Shown piece by piece: positions 1 to 7,807 of a DNA stretch of 64,000 nt. The position numbers and the translations under genes were made by a program. Position 1 is the first letter of the stretch; every line of letters begins with the position of its first letter. This DNA comes from Pseudomonas sp. StFLB209 (GTDB lineage: Bacteria > Pseudomonadota > Gammaproteobacteria > Pseudomonadales > Pseudomonadaceae): NCBI RefSeq assembly GCF_000829415.1, contig NZ_AP014637.1, positions 744,001 to 808,000 of the forward strand, given 5' to 3'. The notes beneath the pieces were generated by a model, which worked only from the letters and a program-made list of their open reading frames with translations, was not told the origin of the DNA and ran no database searches.

Positions 1-309
1 CTGGCCGACCGAACCGACCTCGCGCAGGGCCTGCTTGATGCGCTGGGGAAAGTGCTCGTAGGGCTGATGCGCCGAGAGCATGTCGTTGTAGGCCGAGATG
101 ATCGCCACGTTGGCAGCGTTCATCAGCCGCAGGGTCTGCTTGTCTTCGCTGCCGCAGCCGGCGACGCCATGGGCAAAGTTGGCGCATTGCAGCTTGGCCC
201 GCATGGGTTCGTCGCTGGCCGCCTCGCGGATCAGTTGCAGGTAGCGCTGGCGGGTCGGACGGCTGCGTTCGATCAGCCGTTCGGTGACCTCAAGGATGCG
301 GGGATGCAT
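1..309 (-). CDS. edd: Phosphogluconate dehydratase, 5' part only (runs off the window)
   Basis: Only the first 103 codons are present; the gene continues beyond base 1. The product dehydrates 6-phosphogluconate to KDPG in the Entner-Doudoroff pathway, the main glucose route in pseudomonads. The visible N-terminus contains the family block KLQCANFAHGVAGCGSEDK followed by AYNDMLSAHQPYEHFP, which is typical of Edd/IlvD dehydratases. The ATG at 309 is preceded by a GGAG Shine-Dalgarno about 9 nt upstream. The gene diverges from gap, and the shared intergenic region carries a HexR-type operator, the usual arrangement for the edd/gap regulon. Identification is firm; the remainder cannot be judged. 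Confidence 0.93.
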   Translation of the reverse strand, partial: MHPRILEVTERLIERSRPTRQRYLQLIREAASDEPMRAKLQCANFAHGVAGCGSEDKQTLRLMNAANVAIISAYNDMLSAHQPYEHFPQRIKQALREVGSVGQ

Positions 310-491
310 GTGATGAACTCCAGGCTAAGGTCTATGGTCACCCGTAAAGATTCTGGACAGTCGCAGGTCACCGGTTTGTCAGACAAGACCGTGACTTGGG
401 TCATGGTGTCGGATCTTCAAGGTTTGTATTTGTAGGTTTAGGAAAATATTGCCACCAAAAAGGCTTGTTTTCTATTTTTATGAGAATAATC

Positions 492-506
492 TTGTAATTC
501 AAACAA
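492..506. promoter_or_regulatory. Candidate HexR operator between edd and gap
   Basis: The sequence TTGTAATTCAAACAA fits the Pseudomonas HexR operator form TTGT-N7-ACAA. It lies 24 bp upstream of the gap start codon. HexR represses edd, zwf and gap in P. putida and is released by KDPG. I found only this one clear copy in the 220-bp gap, so control of edd through the same site is inferred. Confidence 0.6.
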
Positions 507-529
507 CAAATTCCAGAGAGGACGCGTTC

Positions 530-1528
530 ATGGCCCTTCGTATCGCAATCAACGGTTTTGGCCGCATCGGTCGTAACATCCTGCGCGCACTGTATACCCA
601 AGGCTATAGGCAAGACTTGCAGGTCGTCGCCATCAACGACTTGGGCAACAGTGAAATGAACGCCCACCTGCTGCGCTTCGATACTGTCCATGGGCCATTT
701 GACGGCACCGTCGAGTGCGATAGCGAAAGCCTGACCGTCAATGGTGACCGGATTGCAGTCAGCGCCATCCGCAACCCGGCAGACTTGCCCTGGAAGGCCC
801 AACAGGTCGATGTGGTGTTCGAATGCACCGGGCTGTTCACCAGCCGCGACAAGGCGGCGGCGCACATCACTGCCGGCGCCAGCAAAGTGATCATCTCGGC
901 CCCGGCCAGCGGCGCCGACGCCACTGTGGTGTATGGCGTCAACCATGACGTGCTGCGCCAGTCGCACCAGATCATTTCCAACGCCTCGTGCACCACCAAC
1001 TGTCTGGCGCCGGTGGCACAGGTGCTGCACCGCGAACTGGGCATCGAAAGCGGCCTGATGACCACGGTGCATGCCTACACCAATGATCAGAATCTGATCG
1101 ATGTCTACCATACCGACCCGTACCGTGCGCGTTCGGCCACTCAGTCGATGATCCCGAGCAAGACCGGCGCCGCCGAGGCTGTCGGGCTGGTATTGCCGGA
1201 ACTGGCCGGCAAACTGACCGGCATGGCCGTGCGGGTGCCGGTGATCAATGTGTCACTGGTGGACCTGACCGTGCAGCTCAAGCGCGATACCACGGCCGAT
1301 GAGGTCAATGCGCTGATGAAAGCGGCCAGCCAGAATTCGAAAGTGCTGGGCTATAACCAGTTGCCACTGGTGTCGCACGACTTCAACCATAACCCGCTGT
1401 CGTCGATCTTCGACGCCAACCACACCAAGGTCAGTGGTCGACTGCTCAAGGTGCTGGCCTGGTACGACAATGAGTGGGCGTTTTCCAACCGCATGCTGGA
1501 TAACTGCCTGGCGTTGCATAATTCGTAA
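530..1528 (+). CDS. gap: Type I glyceraldehyde-3-phosphate dehydrogenase
   Basis: This 332-residue NAD-dependent enzyme oxidises glyceraldehyde-3-phosphate to 1,3-bisphosphoglycerate in the cytoplasm. The Rossmann start is [20 protein letters not shown]. The active-site segment [13 protein letters not shown] places the catalytic cysteine at residue 154. The C-terminal [14 protein letters not shown] is also family-typical. The reading frame is open further upstream, but the ATG at 530 is chosen because it starts the conserved N-terminus and follows an AGAGAGGA ribosome site. It is the gap copy paired with edd (Entner-Doudoroff context). Regulation by HexR is inferred from the operator upstream. 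Confidence 0.97.
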   Translation: MALRIAINGFGRIGRNILRALYTQGYRQDLQVVAINDLGNSEMNAHLLRFDTVHGPFDGTVECDSESLTVNGDRIAVSAIRNPADLPWKAQQVDVVFECTGLFTSRDKAAAHITAGASKVIISAPASGADATVVYGVNHDVLRQSHQIISNASCTTNCLAPVAQVLHRELGIESGLMTTVHAYTNDQNLIDVYHTDPYRARSATQSMIPSKTGAAEAVGLVLPELAGKLTGMAVRVPVINVSLVDLTVQLKRDTTADEVNALMKAASQNSKVLGYNQLPLVSHDFNHNPLSSIFDANHTKVSGRLLKVLAWYDNEWAFSNRMLDNCLALHNS

Positions 1529-1585
1529 AGGCCGTTACGGCATCAAAACGGCTCAATGGCGTTGGCGCTCTCTCAGCCGCCGTGT

Positions 1586-1632
1586 TTCGCCCTGGCGGGC
1601 GCCCCCCCTTTGTTTCGGCAAAGGGGGGAAAC
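1586..1632. repeat. Dispersed double-hairpin repeat (module shared with 15307 and 26628)
   Basis: TTCGCCCTGGCGGGCG (1586-1601) is followed by a perfect 10-bp stem, CCCCCCTTTG (1603-1612) with CAAAGGGGGG (1619-1628). The first 16 bases recur exactly at 15307-15322, and the same two-hairpin layout recurs at 26628-26690. It lies between the convergent gap and fecR-like genes, where the G-rich stem may also stop transcription. It is not one of the REP classes seen elsewhere in the window. Confidence 0.6.
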
Positions 1633-1712
1633 CCTCAGTCCAGACAGCTGCGGCCACGATCCATGCACCAATCGTAAGGCCTTCGCGGATCAATCCGCCC
1701 CGACAAAACCAG

Positions 1713-2681
1713 TCAATTGATAATCACCAGCTTGGGCAATTCATGCACGCTCGCGGAGGTCATCTCGGCCAGTGAGCGGACTACATCCAGCGGGTTGTCC
1801 AGCCGGTAGTTACCGGTCACATTGACCTGCGCCAGGGCCGGATTGGTGTTGACGATCAGGCCCGGATAATAACGCCGCAACTCATCGAGCACCTGGCCCA
1901 TCGGGCAGTTGTCGAAAATCAGTCGGCCCTGCACCCAGGCCAGGTCCCGGCCAGGGTCCAGGCGTTGCTGCGGGCCAAGCCCGGCGGCGTTCAGGCTGAC
2001 GCTATCACCGGCACTCAGGCTAAGCCGCGAACCACCTTTGACCGCATGCACATCCACCGCGCCACGCTGCACCTGCACCCGCGCCTCGCCGTCGAGATAA
2101 CGCACCGACATCGCACTGCCACGGGTGCTCATCCGCAGCGGCCCGGCCTCGATCTCCAGTGGCATGCCATGGGCGTTGGCCACCTCGAAAAACGCCTCGC
2201 CCTGATACAGCCGCGCCAGGCGATGCTGCTCATCGAACTGGCTGGAGAACGCCGAACGGGTATTGAGCAGCACCCGCGAGCCATCATCGAGTTCCAGCCG
2301 CTGCCGCTCGCCGGCCACGGTCAGATGATCGGCCTGCAAGCGCAGCGGCAGATTGCCGAAATAGCCCACCCCCAGCAGCAACACCGCTGCCGCCGCCATG
2401 GGCCGGGTCCAGGCACGCAGGCGTTGCCAGCGCTGCGGGCGCTGGTTAAGCGTCGCGGCGCTCTGGCGCACGACCTGGCTATTCCAGATCGCCTCGGCCT
2501 GGGCGAACGCCTCGGCATGCGCAGGATCGGCCCGCAGCCAGGCCTCAAAGCGCGCCTGCTGCCCGGCATCGGCGGCGTCCAGTTCGATCAGCCAGTTCAA
2601 GGCCTGATCCATGGCGCTTGCGCCCGACACGTTTTCGCCTGGCGGGCGTTGGGGGGCTACGGTCACGGTGTTCCTCGGCAT
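1713..2681 (-). CDS. FecR-type anti-sigma factor / sigma regulator of the haem-uptake cassette
   Basis: This 322-residue inner-membrane protein passes a signal from an outer-membrane receptor to its ECF sigma factor. The N-terminal cytoplasmic segment (about residues 25-70, LNWLIELDAADAGQQARFEAW) is the DUF4880 sigma-binding region. One transmembrane helix lies near residues 94-110 (MAAAAVLLLGVGYFGNL). The periplasmic FecR domain follows, and the C-terminal 70 residues (GRLIFDNCPMGQVLDELRRYY onward) resemble the DUF4974/STN-like receptor-contact domain. It starts 21 bp after the sigma gene and shares its strand, so they form an operon. Synteny with a haem receptor and haem oxygenase resembles the HxuI-HxuR-HxuA/Hur systems. 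The exact ligand is inferred. Confidence 0.9.
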   Translation of the reverse strand: MPRNTVTVAPQRPPGENVSGASAMDQALNWLIELDAADAGQQARFEAWLRADPAHAEAFAQAEAIWNSQVVRQSAATLNQRPQRWQRLRAWTRPMAAAAVLLLGVGYFGNLPLRLQADHLTVAGERQRLELDDGSRVLLNTRSAFSSQFDEQHRLARLYQGEAFFEVANAHGMPLEIEAGPLRMSTRGSAMSVRYLDGEARVQVQRGAVDVHAVKGGSRLSLSAGDSVSLNAAGLGPQQRLDPGRDLAWVQGRLIFDNCPMGQVLDELRRYYPGLIVNTNPALAQVNVTGNYRLDNPLDVVRSLAEMTSASVHELPKLVIIN

Positions 2682-2702
2682 TTCTTGTAACGGACGTGTT
2701 TA

Positions 2703-3221
2703 TCAGGCGTGGTCAAGCCTGGCAATGACTCCGATACAGATCGCCATGATCAGTTTGAGTTCTTTTTGCACGGTGCTTGGCGAGACATCCAGCGTATCGG
2801 CAATTTCCTGATAGCTACAGCCATGCAAGCGGCTGAGCACAAAAATCCGCTGCTGGCGCGGGCTCAACCGCCCAAGGCTGGCGCCCAGGCTGTCGAGCAG
2901 ATGGCGAGCATGGGCAGAGTCTTCGGGTGAGCCGAACTGCGCGGCAACGCTCTCCAGCTCTTGGGTGGGTACATCCTCAACCAGCATGCGCTCGCGCAGG
3001 CGTTGCGCGCGCAAATGGTCGAGGGCCAGGTTGCGCGCCGTCTGGTAGACAAAAGGCTCCAGATGATCGATGGGCCGCTCGGTCAGGGCGCGGGTCACCC
3101 GCAGCCAGGTTTCCTGTAACAGGTCCTCGGCGGTGCTGTGGCTACCGACCATGCGCTGCAGGGTACGCAACAGCACATCGCGCTGGGCCTGGAAGACATC
3201 GTTGAAGCGGGACTGGGACAC
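2703..3221 (-). CDS. ECF sigma factor, FecI-type (iron/haem starvation)
   Basis: The product is a sigma-70 family ECF factor of about 172 residues, the usual length for FecI-like proteins. Region 2 includes AEDLLQETWLRVTRAL, and region 4 ends with the helix-turn-helix GCSYQEIADTLDVSPSTVQK. The frame is open to a TTG at 3281, but that extension would run through a Fur box (3248-3266) and a promoter-like -35/-10 pair. I therefore place the start at the GTG at 3221, which begins VSQSRFNDVFQAQRD; its Shine-Dalgarno is weak, so the start is uncertain. The anti-sigma gene follows in the same operon, and the target receptor gene diverges. Repression by Fur is inferred from the operator position. Confidence 0.9.
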   Translation of the reverse strand: MSQSRFNDVFQAQRDVLLRTLQRMVGSHSTAEDLLQETWLRVTRALTERPIDHLEPFVYQTARNLALDHLRAQRLRERMLVEDVPTQELESVAAQFGSPEDSAHARHLLDSLGASLGRLSPRQQRIFVLSRLHGCSYQEIADTLDVSPSTVQKELKLIMAICIGVIARLDHA

Positions 3222-3247
3222 GGCAGGGCTCGACCGACAATCAAGCC

Positions 3248-3281
3248 GATGATAATGCTTATCATCCACCTTAAGCGTCAA
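3248..3281 (-). promoter_or_regulatory. Fur box overlapping the ECF sigma promoter
   Basis: GATGATAATGCTTATCATC (3248-3266) is a perfect 8+3+8 palindrome and matches 13 of 19 positions of the classical Fur consensus. On the minus strand a -35-like TTGACG (3281-3276) and a -10-like CATTAT (3257-3252) are separated by 18 bp, and the -10 lies inside the Fur box. Bound Fe-Fur would block RNA polymerase, so the sigma/anti-sigma operon should be expressed under iron starvation. Confidence 0.8.
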
Positions 3282-3357
3282 GCGTTTAATGCTGCCCGAT
3301 ATCAGGCCAGCACGGTGCGCGAACGGCCTGATAAATCTGTAGAAATTTACCCAGTTA

Positions 3358-3389
3358 TTTTTACGCGCCCCCTTGGTGCCGTTCGTCTA
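3358..3389 (+). promoter_or_regulatory. Candidate ECF-sigma promoter of the haem receptor
   Basis: TTTTTACG (3358-3365), 18 bp, then CGTCTA (3384-3389). The same two blocks at the same spacing precede the haem oxygenase gene (6077-6108). CGTC-type -10 boxes are common for ECF sigma factors. The element is 79 bp upstream of the receptor start. Assignment to the neighbouring sigma factor is inference. Confidence 0.55.
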
Positions 3390-3467
3390 GTCATAGCCAA
3401 TGCAACTGATTCGTATTACCCAAGCATCTCCAATGATGCCGACGACACACGCCAGGGAGCCCTTTCG

Positions 3468-6032
3468 ATGCCATCCGCCGCACTACCCCGCTCACGTTTC
3501 GCGCTGTCCTTGCTCAGCGTGGCCATGCTGAGCGCCGGCCTGCCCGCCATGTCGGTGCTCGCCGCCGAAACCGCACCCGCCAGCCAGCGCAGTGCCGGCC
3601 AGTACTCGTTCAATATCGCCCAGCAACCGCTGGTGGCGGCACTCAACGAATTCAGCCGAATCACCGGCTGGCAGGTCGGCGCGCCTTCGGAGCTGACCCG
3701 TAACGTCACCACGGCGGGCGTGCAGGGTTCGCTGGCCCCCGAGCAAGCACTGGAGCGCCTGCTGGCCGGTAGCGCACTGGGCTATCGCACCATCAGCCCG
3801 CAGAACGTGGTGCTGCAGCGCCGCGCCAACGGCAGCGTGCTGGCGCTGGATCAGACCACCATCAGTGCCACCCGCCAGTCACAGGACATCAGCACCGTGA
3901 CCAGCACGGTCAGCGTGCATACCCGCGAGCAACTGGACCGCCACAACGTCAATAACATTCGCGACCTGGTGCGCTACGAGCCAGGCGTTTCGGTGGGCGG
4001 CGCAGGCCACCGGGCGGGGACCAACGGCTACAACATTCGCGGTATCGATGGCGACCGGATCCTCACCCAGGTCGATGGCGTCGAGGTGCCCGACCGCTTC
4101 TTCAGCGGCCCGTACGCCCAGACCCAGCGCAACTACGTCGACCCGGAAATCGTCAAGCGCGTCGAAATTCTCCGCGGCCCGGCTTCGGCCCTGTACGGCA
4201 GCAGCGCCATCGGTGGGGTGGTCAGCTACTACACCCTGGATGCCGACGACATCATCAAACCAGATCGTGACACCGGCGCACGCCTGAAGACCGGCTACAG
4301 CTCGGCTGACGACAGCTGGCTGACCTCCGCCAGCGTCGCCGGTCGCTACAACGACTTCGATGCGTTGCTGCATGCCAGCCAGCGCAACGGCCATGAGACC
4401 GAGTCCTACGGTGGCACCGGCGGCAATGGCCTGGCGCGCACCGAGGCCAACCCGCAAGACGTGCGCTCGACCAACGTGCTGGCCAAGCTGGGCTGGAACT
4501 ACGCCGATGATGCACGCCTGCAACTGACCTATGAGCGCTACAAGGACGACCGCGACACCGACCTGAAAAGCGCAGTGGGCGGGCCGTTCACCAATGGCGC
4601 CGGGCTGGGCATGTACCAGTCGCGGCTGGGCAACGACACCATCACCCGCGAGCGCTTCGGTCTGGAACACCGCTTTGCGCTGGACAGCCTGCTGGCCGAC
4701 AACCTCAAGTGGAGCCTGAACTACCAGAACGCCAAAACCTCGCAGGGGACTGAAGAGCGCTACTTCCCGTTCTCCCGCGATGTCTATCGTTTCCGTGACA
4801 CCACTTATCAGGAAAAGCAGTGGATCTTCGATGCCCAGGCCGACAAGGCCTTTGCCCTGGCTGAGACCGACCACCTGTTGACCTACGGCACGACCCTCAA
4901 GCAACAGAAAGTCACCGGCCTGCGCAGCGGCTACGGCATCTGTGCCCGAGTACTGGGCGCCTGCCGCGCCGTGGGCGCCGAGAGCACCGCCGACCGTCTG
5001 GTGCCGACCAGCGATTTCCCGGACCCGACCATTACCAGCTACGCGCTGTTCGCCCAGGACCAGATCAGCTGGAACAACTGGACCTTCACGCCGGGCGTGC
5101 GCTACGACCACACCCGCCTGGATCCGAAGCTGACCCCGGAGTTCATCAACTCCCTGAACCTGGCCAGCAACGGGCAGGCCAGCGGCGACGACAAGACCTG
5201 GCATCGGGTCTCGCCCAAGTTTGGCGTGACCTACGCGATTGACGAACAGTACACCTGGTACGGCCAGTACGCCGAAGGCTTCCGCACCCCATCGGCCAAG
5301 GCCCTGTTTGGCCGCTTCGACAACCCCAACGCCGGCTACTCGGTCGAACCCAACCCGAATCTGGAGCCGGAAAAGAGCAAGAGTTTCGAGACCGGCCTGC
5401 GTGGCCGCTTCGACGCCGGTTCGTTTGATGTCGCAGTGTTCTATAACAAGTACCGCGACTTCATCAACGAGGACGCGCTGAGCCCCGGTTACAACGAGAT
5501 GACCTTCCAGTCCAGCAACATCCGCCACGCCACCATCAAGGGTGCGGAGTTCAAGGGCCGTCTGGATCTGGGCCACTTCGGCGCGCCACAGGGCCTTTAT
5601 AGCCAAGCGTCGCTGGCCTGGCTGCAAGGCCGCAATGACGACACTGGCGAGCCGATCAACAGCGTCAACCCGCTGACCGGGGTGTTCGGCCTGGGCTATG
5701 ACCAGGATAACTACGGGGGGCTGTTGAGCTGGACCCTGGTCAAGCGCAAGAACCGCGTCGATGACAGCAACTTCCACACCCCCGATGGCGTTTCCAGCCA
5801 GTTCAAGACCCCGGGCTTCGGCGTGCTGGACCTGACCGGTTACTACAAGGTCACTCAGGACGTGACACTCAGCGCGGGCCTCTACAACCTGACCGACAAG
5901 CAGTACTGGCTGTGGGATGACGTGCGCGGCTACGACGGCGTCGGTGAAGCCGGGGTGACGGCCCCCGCCAACCTCGACCGGTTGACCCAGCCGGGGCGCA
6001 ACTTCAGCGTCAACCTGGTGTGGGACATCTGA
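3468..6032 (+). CDS. TonB-dependent haem/haemoprotein receptor with signalling (STN) domain
   Basis: This 854-residue outer-membrane receptor takes up haem using TonB energy and signals through the adjacent FecR-type protein. After a signal peptide (about 1-32) comes an STN signalling domain (about 43-125, YSFNIAQQPLVAALNEFSRI). The plug follows (NIRGIDGDRILTQVDGVEVP; RGPASALYGSSAIGGVV), then the 22-strand barrel. The haem-receptor landmarks FRTP and NPNL are present. No histidine lies between them, but Tyr624 does, as in P. aeruginosa PhuR, which binds haem through a tyrosine there. The ATG at 3468 follows AGGGAG. A strong terminator follows the stop. Best match by architecture and synteny is the HxuA/HasR-like group; P. 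putida carries the same cassette beside gap. Confidence 0.93.
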   Translation: MPSAALPRSRFALSLLSVAMLSAGLPAMSVLAAETAPASQRSAGQYSFNIAQQPLVAALNEFSRITGWQVGAPSELTRNVTTAGVQGSLAPEQALERLLAGSALGYRTISPQNVVLQRRANGSVLALDQTTISATRQSQDISTVTSTVSVHTREQLDRHNVNNIRDLVRYEPGVSVGGAGHRAGTNGYNIRGIDGDRILTQVDGVEVPDRFFSGPYAQTQRNYVDPEIVKRVEILRGPASALYGSSAIGGVVSYYTLDADDIIKPDRDTGARLKTGYSSADDSWLTSASVAGRYNDFDALLHASQRNGHETESYGGTGGNGLARTEANPQDVRSTNVLAKLGWNYADDARLQLTYERYKDDRDTDLKSAVGGPFTNGAGLGMYQSRLGNDTITRERFGLEHRFALDSLLADNLKWSLNYQNAKTSQGTEERYFPFSRDVYRFRDTTYQEKQWIFDAQADKAFALAETDHLLTYGTTLKQQKVTGLRSGYGICARVLGACRAVGAESTADRLVPTSDFPDPTITSYALFAQDQISWNNWTFTPGVRYDHTRLDPKLTPEFINSLNLASNGQASGDDKTWHRVSPKFGVTYAIDEQYTWYGQYAEGFRTPSAKALFGRFDNPNAGYSVEPNPNLEPEKSKSFETGLRGRFDAGSFDVAVFYNKYRDFINEDALSPGYNEMTFQSSNIRHATIKGAEFKGRLDLGHFGAPQGLYSQASLAWLQGRNDDTGEPINSVNPLTGVFGLGYDQDNYGGLLSWTLVKRKNRVDDSNFHTPDGVSSQFKTPGFGVLDLTGYYKVTQDVTLSAGLYNLTDKQYWLWDDVRGYDGVGEAGVTAPANLDRLTQPGRNFSVNLVWDI

Positions 6033-6052
6033 CTGCCAGTGGCTGGCTGAAC

Positions 6053-6081
6053 AAATGCCGCACGTTGTGCGGCATTTTTTT
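6053..6081 (+). terminator. Rho-independent terminator after the haem receptor
   Basis: An 11-bp perfect stem, AAATGCCGCAC (6053-6063) with GTGCGGCATTT (6067-6077), has a GTT loop and runs into an unbroken T tract ending at 6081. The T tract is also part of the candidate -35 element of the haem oxygenase promoter. Confidence 0.9.
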
Positions 6082-6108
6082 ACGTGGCCCAAGCAGCCCA
6101 CTCGTCTA
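6077..6108 (+). promoter_or_regulatory. Candidate ECF-sigma promoter of haem oxygenase
   Basis: TTTTTACG (6077-6084), 18 bp, CGTCTA (6103-6108): same blocks and spacing as the receptor promoter at 3358-3389. It starts in the T tract of the preceding terminator and ends 37 bp before the haem oxygenase ATG. It explains how the gene can be expressed although a terminator separates it from the receptor. Confidence 0.55.
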
Positions 6109-6145
6109 TTCAACAAGCCCTGAAATTTCTCGCAAGGAAGATTCG

Positions 6146-6766
6146 ATGACAACCGATACCCCGAGCCGCGAGCTTCGCTCACAACGCCTGAACAAGATCA
6201 CCCACGCACCACACGAGAAGCTCGATCACGCGGTCAAGGCCCATGCGCCGTTTGCCACCCTGAGTAGCTACACACGCTTCGTGGTTGCCCAGTATCTGTT
6301 CCAGAGCGAACTGCAAACGCTGTACCGCGACCCGCAACTGATCGCCCTGATTCCAGACCTGGCCCAGCGTTGCCGCGCCGAACAGGCCGCCGCCGACCTG
6401 CAAGACCTCAATACCGAACTGCCGGTCGGCGTCGCGGGTGCGGTACAGCAACCCGGCGTTGCCCAGGCGCTGGGCTGGCTGTTCGTCTCGGAAGGTTCCA
6501 AGCTCGGTGCGGCGTTTCTGATCAAGCGCGCTGAAGCGCTGAACCTCAGCCATCAATTCGGCGCGCGTCACCTGGGCGAGCCCGAGGGCGGTCGTGCCGC
6601 CGGCTGGAAAGCCTTTACCCGGATTCTCGACGAGCTGCCCCTGAGCGCCAGCCAGGAAGCCGAACTCGACCAGGGCGCGCTGGCGGCGTTCGAGCGTTTT
6701 GGTGTGCTGCTGGAGCACGCCTACGCCGGCTCTGCGGCACCTCAGGCTGACGTGGCTCAGGCATGA
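6146..6766 (+). CDS. hemO: Biliverdin-producing haem oxygenase (HemO/PigA type)
   Basis: This 206-residue cytoplasmic enzyme opens imported haem to biliverdin, releasing CO and iron. The all-helical fold is marked by an N-terminal proximal-histidine segment, THAPHEKLDHAV (candidate ligand His23), and by the distal-helix block LGWLFVSEGSKLGAAFL, which matches the GS..LG signature of the family. The ATG at 6146 is preceded by AAGGAAG. The gene follows the haem receptor, so uptake and breakdown are physically linked. A terminator separates the two, and the gene appears to have its own copy of the ECF promoter. The regiospecificity of cleavage cannot be read from sequence. Confidence 0.93.
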   Translation: MTTDTPSRELRSQRLNKITHAPHEKLDHAVKAHAPFATLSSYTRFVVAQYLFQSELQTLYRDPQLIALIPDLAQRCRAEQAAADLQDLNTELPVGVAGAVQQPGVAQALGWLFVSEGSKLGAAFLIKRAEALNLSHQFGARHLGEPEGGRAAGWKAFTRILDELPLSASQEAELDQGALAAFERFGVLLEHAYAGSAAPQADVAQA

Positions 6767-6869
6767 CAGCAGGGGCAAGCCTTGGCGGGGCTGCTGCGCT
6801 TGCAACAACGCGGTTTGCGTTGCACCCGGCACAGCCCCTAAGCTGGCCGGGCTTTTGAACTCGCCGATC

Positions 6870-7292
6870 ATGACCATGACCTACAAACCGCCCGGCTCCA
6901 GACTTTCACGCCTGCTTTACGGCCTGCTGGCTTACACCAGCCTGGCGATAGGCATCATTGCCATTTTCGTTCCCGGCCTGCCGACCACCGAGTTCATTCT
7001 GTTGGCCGCCTGGGCAGCCACCCGCAGTTCACCACGCCTCAATGCCTGGCTTGAGAATCACCGGCTGTTCGGGCCAATGCTGTACAACTGGCGCAATGGC
7101 CGGATGGTCTCGCGCGGCAGCAAGATCAGCGCGACGATCAGCATGCTGGCCTGCGCCATTTTGATGCTGAGCCTGTTCACCCACGTGTGGTGGCTGTATC
7201 TGGCAATCGCCGGCATGGCCATGGGCAACCTGTGGCTGTGGTCACGCCCGGAACCTGCCAGCAAGCCACCATTGACCCACGACAAGCGCTGA
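6870..7292 (+). CDS. DUF454 (YbaN-like) small inner-membrane protein
   Basis: This 140-residue protein has three or four predicted transmembrane segments: LLYGLLAYTSLAIGIIAIFVP, TEFILLAAWAA, ISMLACAILMLSLF and WWLYLAIAGMAMG. The N-terminal pattern GIIAIFVPGLPTTEFILLAAW and the following LENHRLFGPMLYNW are hallmarks of the DUF454/YbaN family. The biochemical role of that family is not established. The ATG at 6870 is used; a second ATG two codons on is possible. It sits 103 bp after hemO, and a YbaN-type gene also follows hemO in P. putida as I recall, so a link to haem/iron is possible but unproven. Confidence 0.85.
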   Translation: MTMTYKPPGSRLSRLLYGLLAYTSLAIGIIAIFVPGLPTTEFILLAAWAATRSSPRLNAWLENHRLFGPMLYNWRNGRMVSRGSKISATISMLACAILMLSLFTHVWWLYLAIAGMAMGNLWLWSRPEPASKPPLTHDKR

Positions 7293-7353
7293 ACCCGGAT
7301 AGTCCGGTAGTGTCTATCCGGACACATTCATCTGCTTTGTGGGGAACGCCAGC

Positions 7354-7710
7354 ATGTTCGAACCCGGCCATCTGCATCTCAGTCACAGCGCACTGCAAAA
7401 AACCGATCACAGCTTTGATATCCATCTGCGCTATCAACGCGTCGAAGACCCGGCGCTGGGCACCTGCATGAGTTTCGAGATGCAGGGCGAAATCGACGGC
7501 AAGCCGTTCAGCGAAACCTTCCAGCTGCCTCGCGACCTGGCCTTCAACTTTGCCCAGAACGCCAGCCGCATCGCCATCCGCCACGGCCTGCCCAACCCGG
7601 CCGGGCTGCCAATATCGCAACATCAGGACTACGACCGGATGTTCGAGGATATTCGCGCCCAATTGCATGCCCAGCCCGGCGAGCCGGTCAAACCGGAGCA
7701 TCTGGAGTAG
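7354..7710 (+). CDS. DUF5064 family protein
   Basis: A 118-residue soluble protein starting MFEPGHLHLSHSAL, with the motif MSFEMQGEIDGKPFSETFQLPRDLAFNFAQNA cut here in two by its conserved core GEIDGKPF. This layout is the DUF5064 family, known to me only from pseudomonads and of unknown function. There is no signal peptide or membrane segment. The internal ATG at 7354 is chosen over the upstream start at 7339 because GGGGAA lies about 9 nt before it and it begins the conserved N-terminus. It is a monocistronic-looking gene between the DUF454 gene and gcsR. Confidence 0.8.
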   Translation: MFEPGHLHLSHSALQKTDHSFDIHLRYQRVEDPALGTCMSFEMQGEIDGKPFSETFQLPRDLAFNFAQNASRIAIRHGLPNPAGLPISQHQDYDRMFEDIRAQLHAQPGEPVKPEHLE

Positions 7711-7807
7711 CCAGCCGACACCCGGTTGACCAGACAGCAACCGTACAGGACGTGCTGGCGATCACAAGGCATACTGGCGACCTCTTGAGCCTCCATGCCT
7801 GTTCATC

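Noticed and set aside
3879..6182. A 767-codon open frame on the minus strand opposite the haem receptor
   Set aside because: It mirrors the receptor's codon pattern (high-GC shadow frame), has no family-like motif and no ribosome site. Similar long shadows opposite gcvP (10554-12836), valS (20308-22560), algE (48711-50516), algI (54943-56517) and others were dropped for the same reason.
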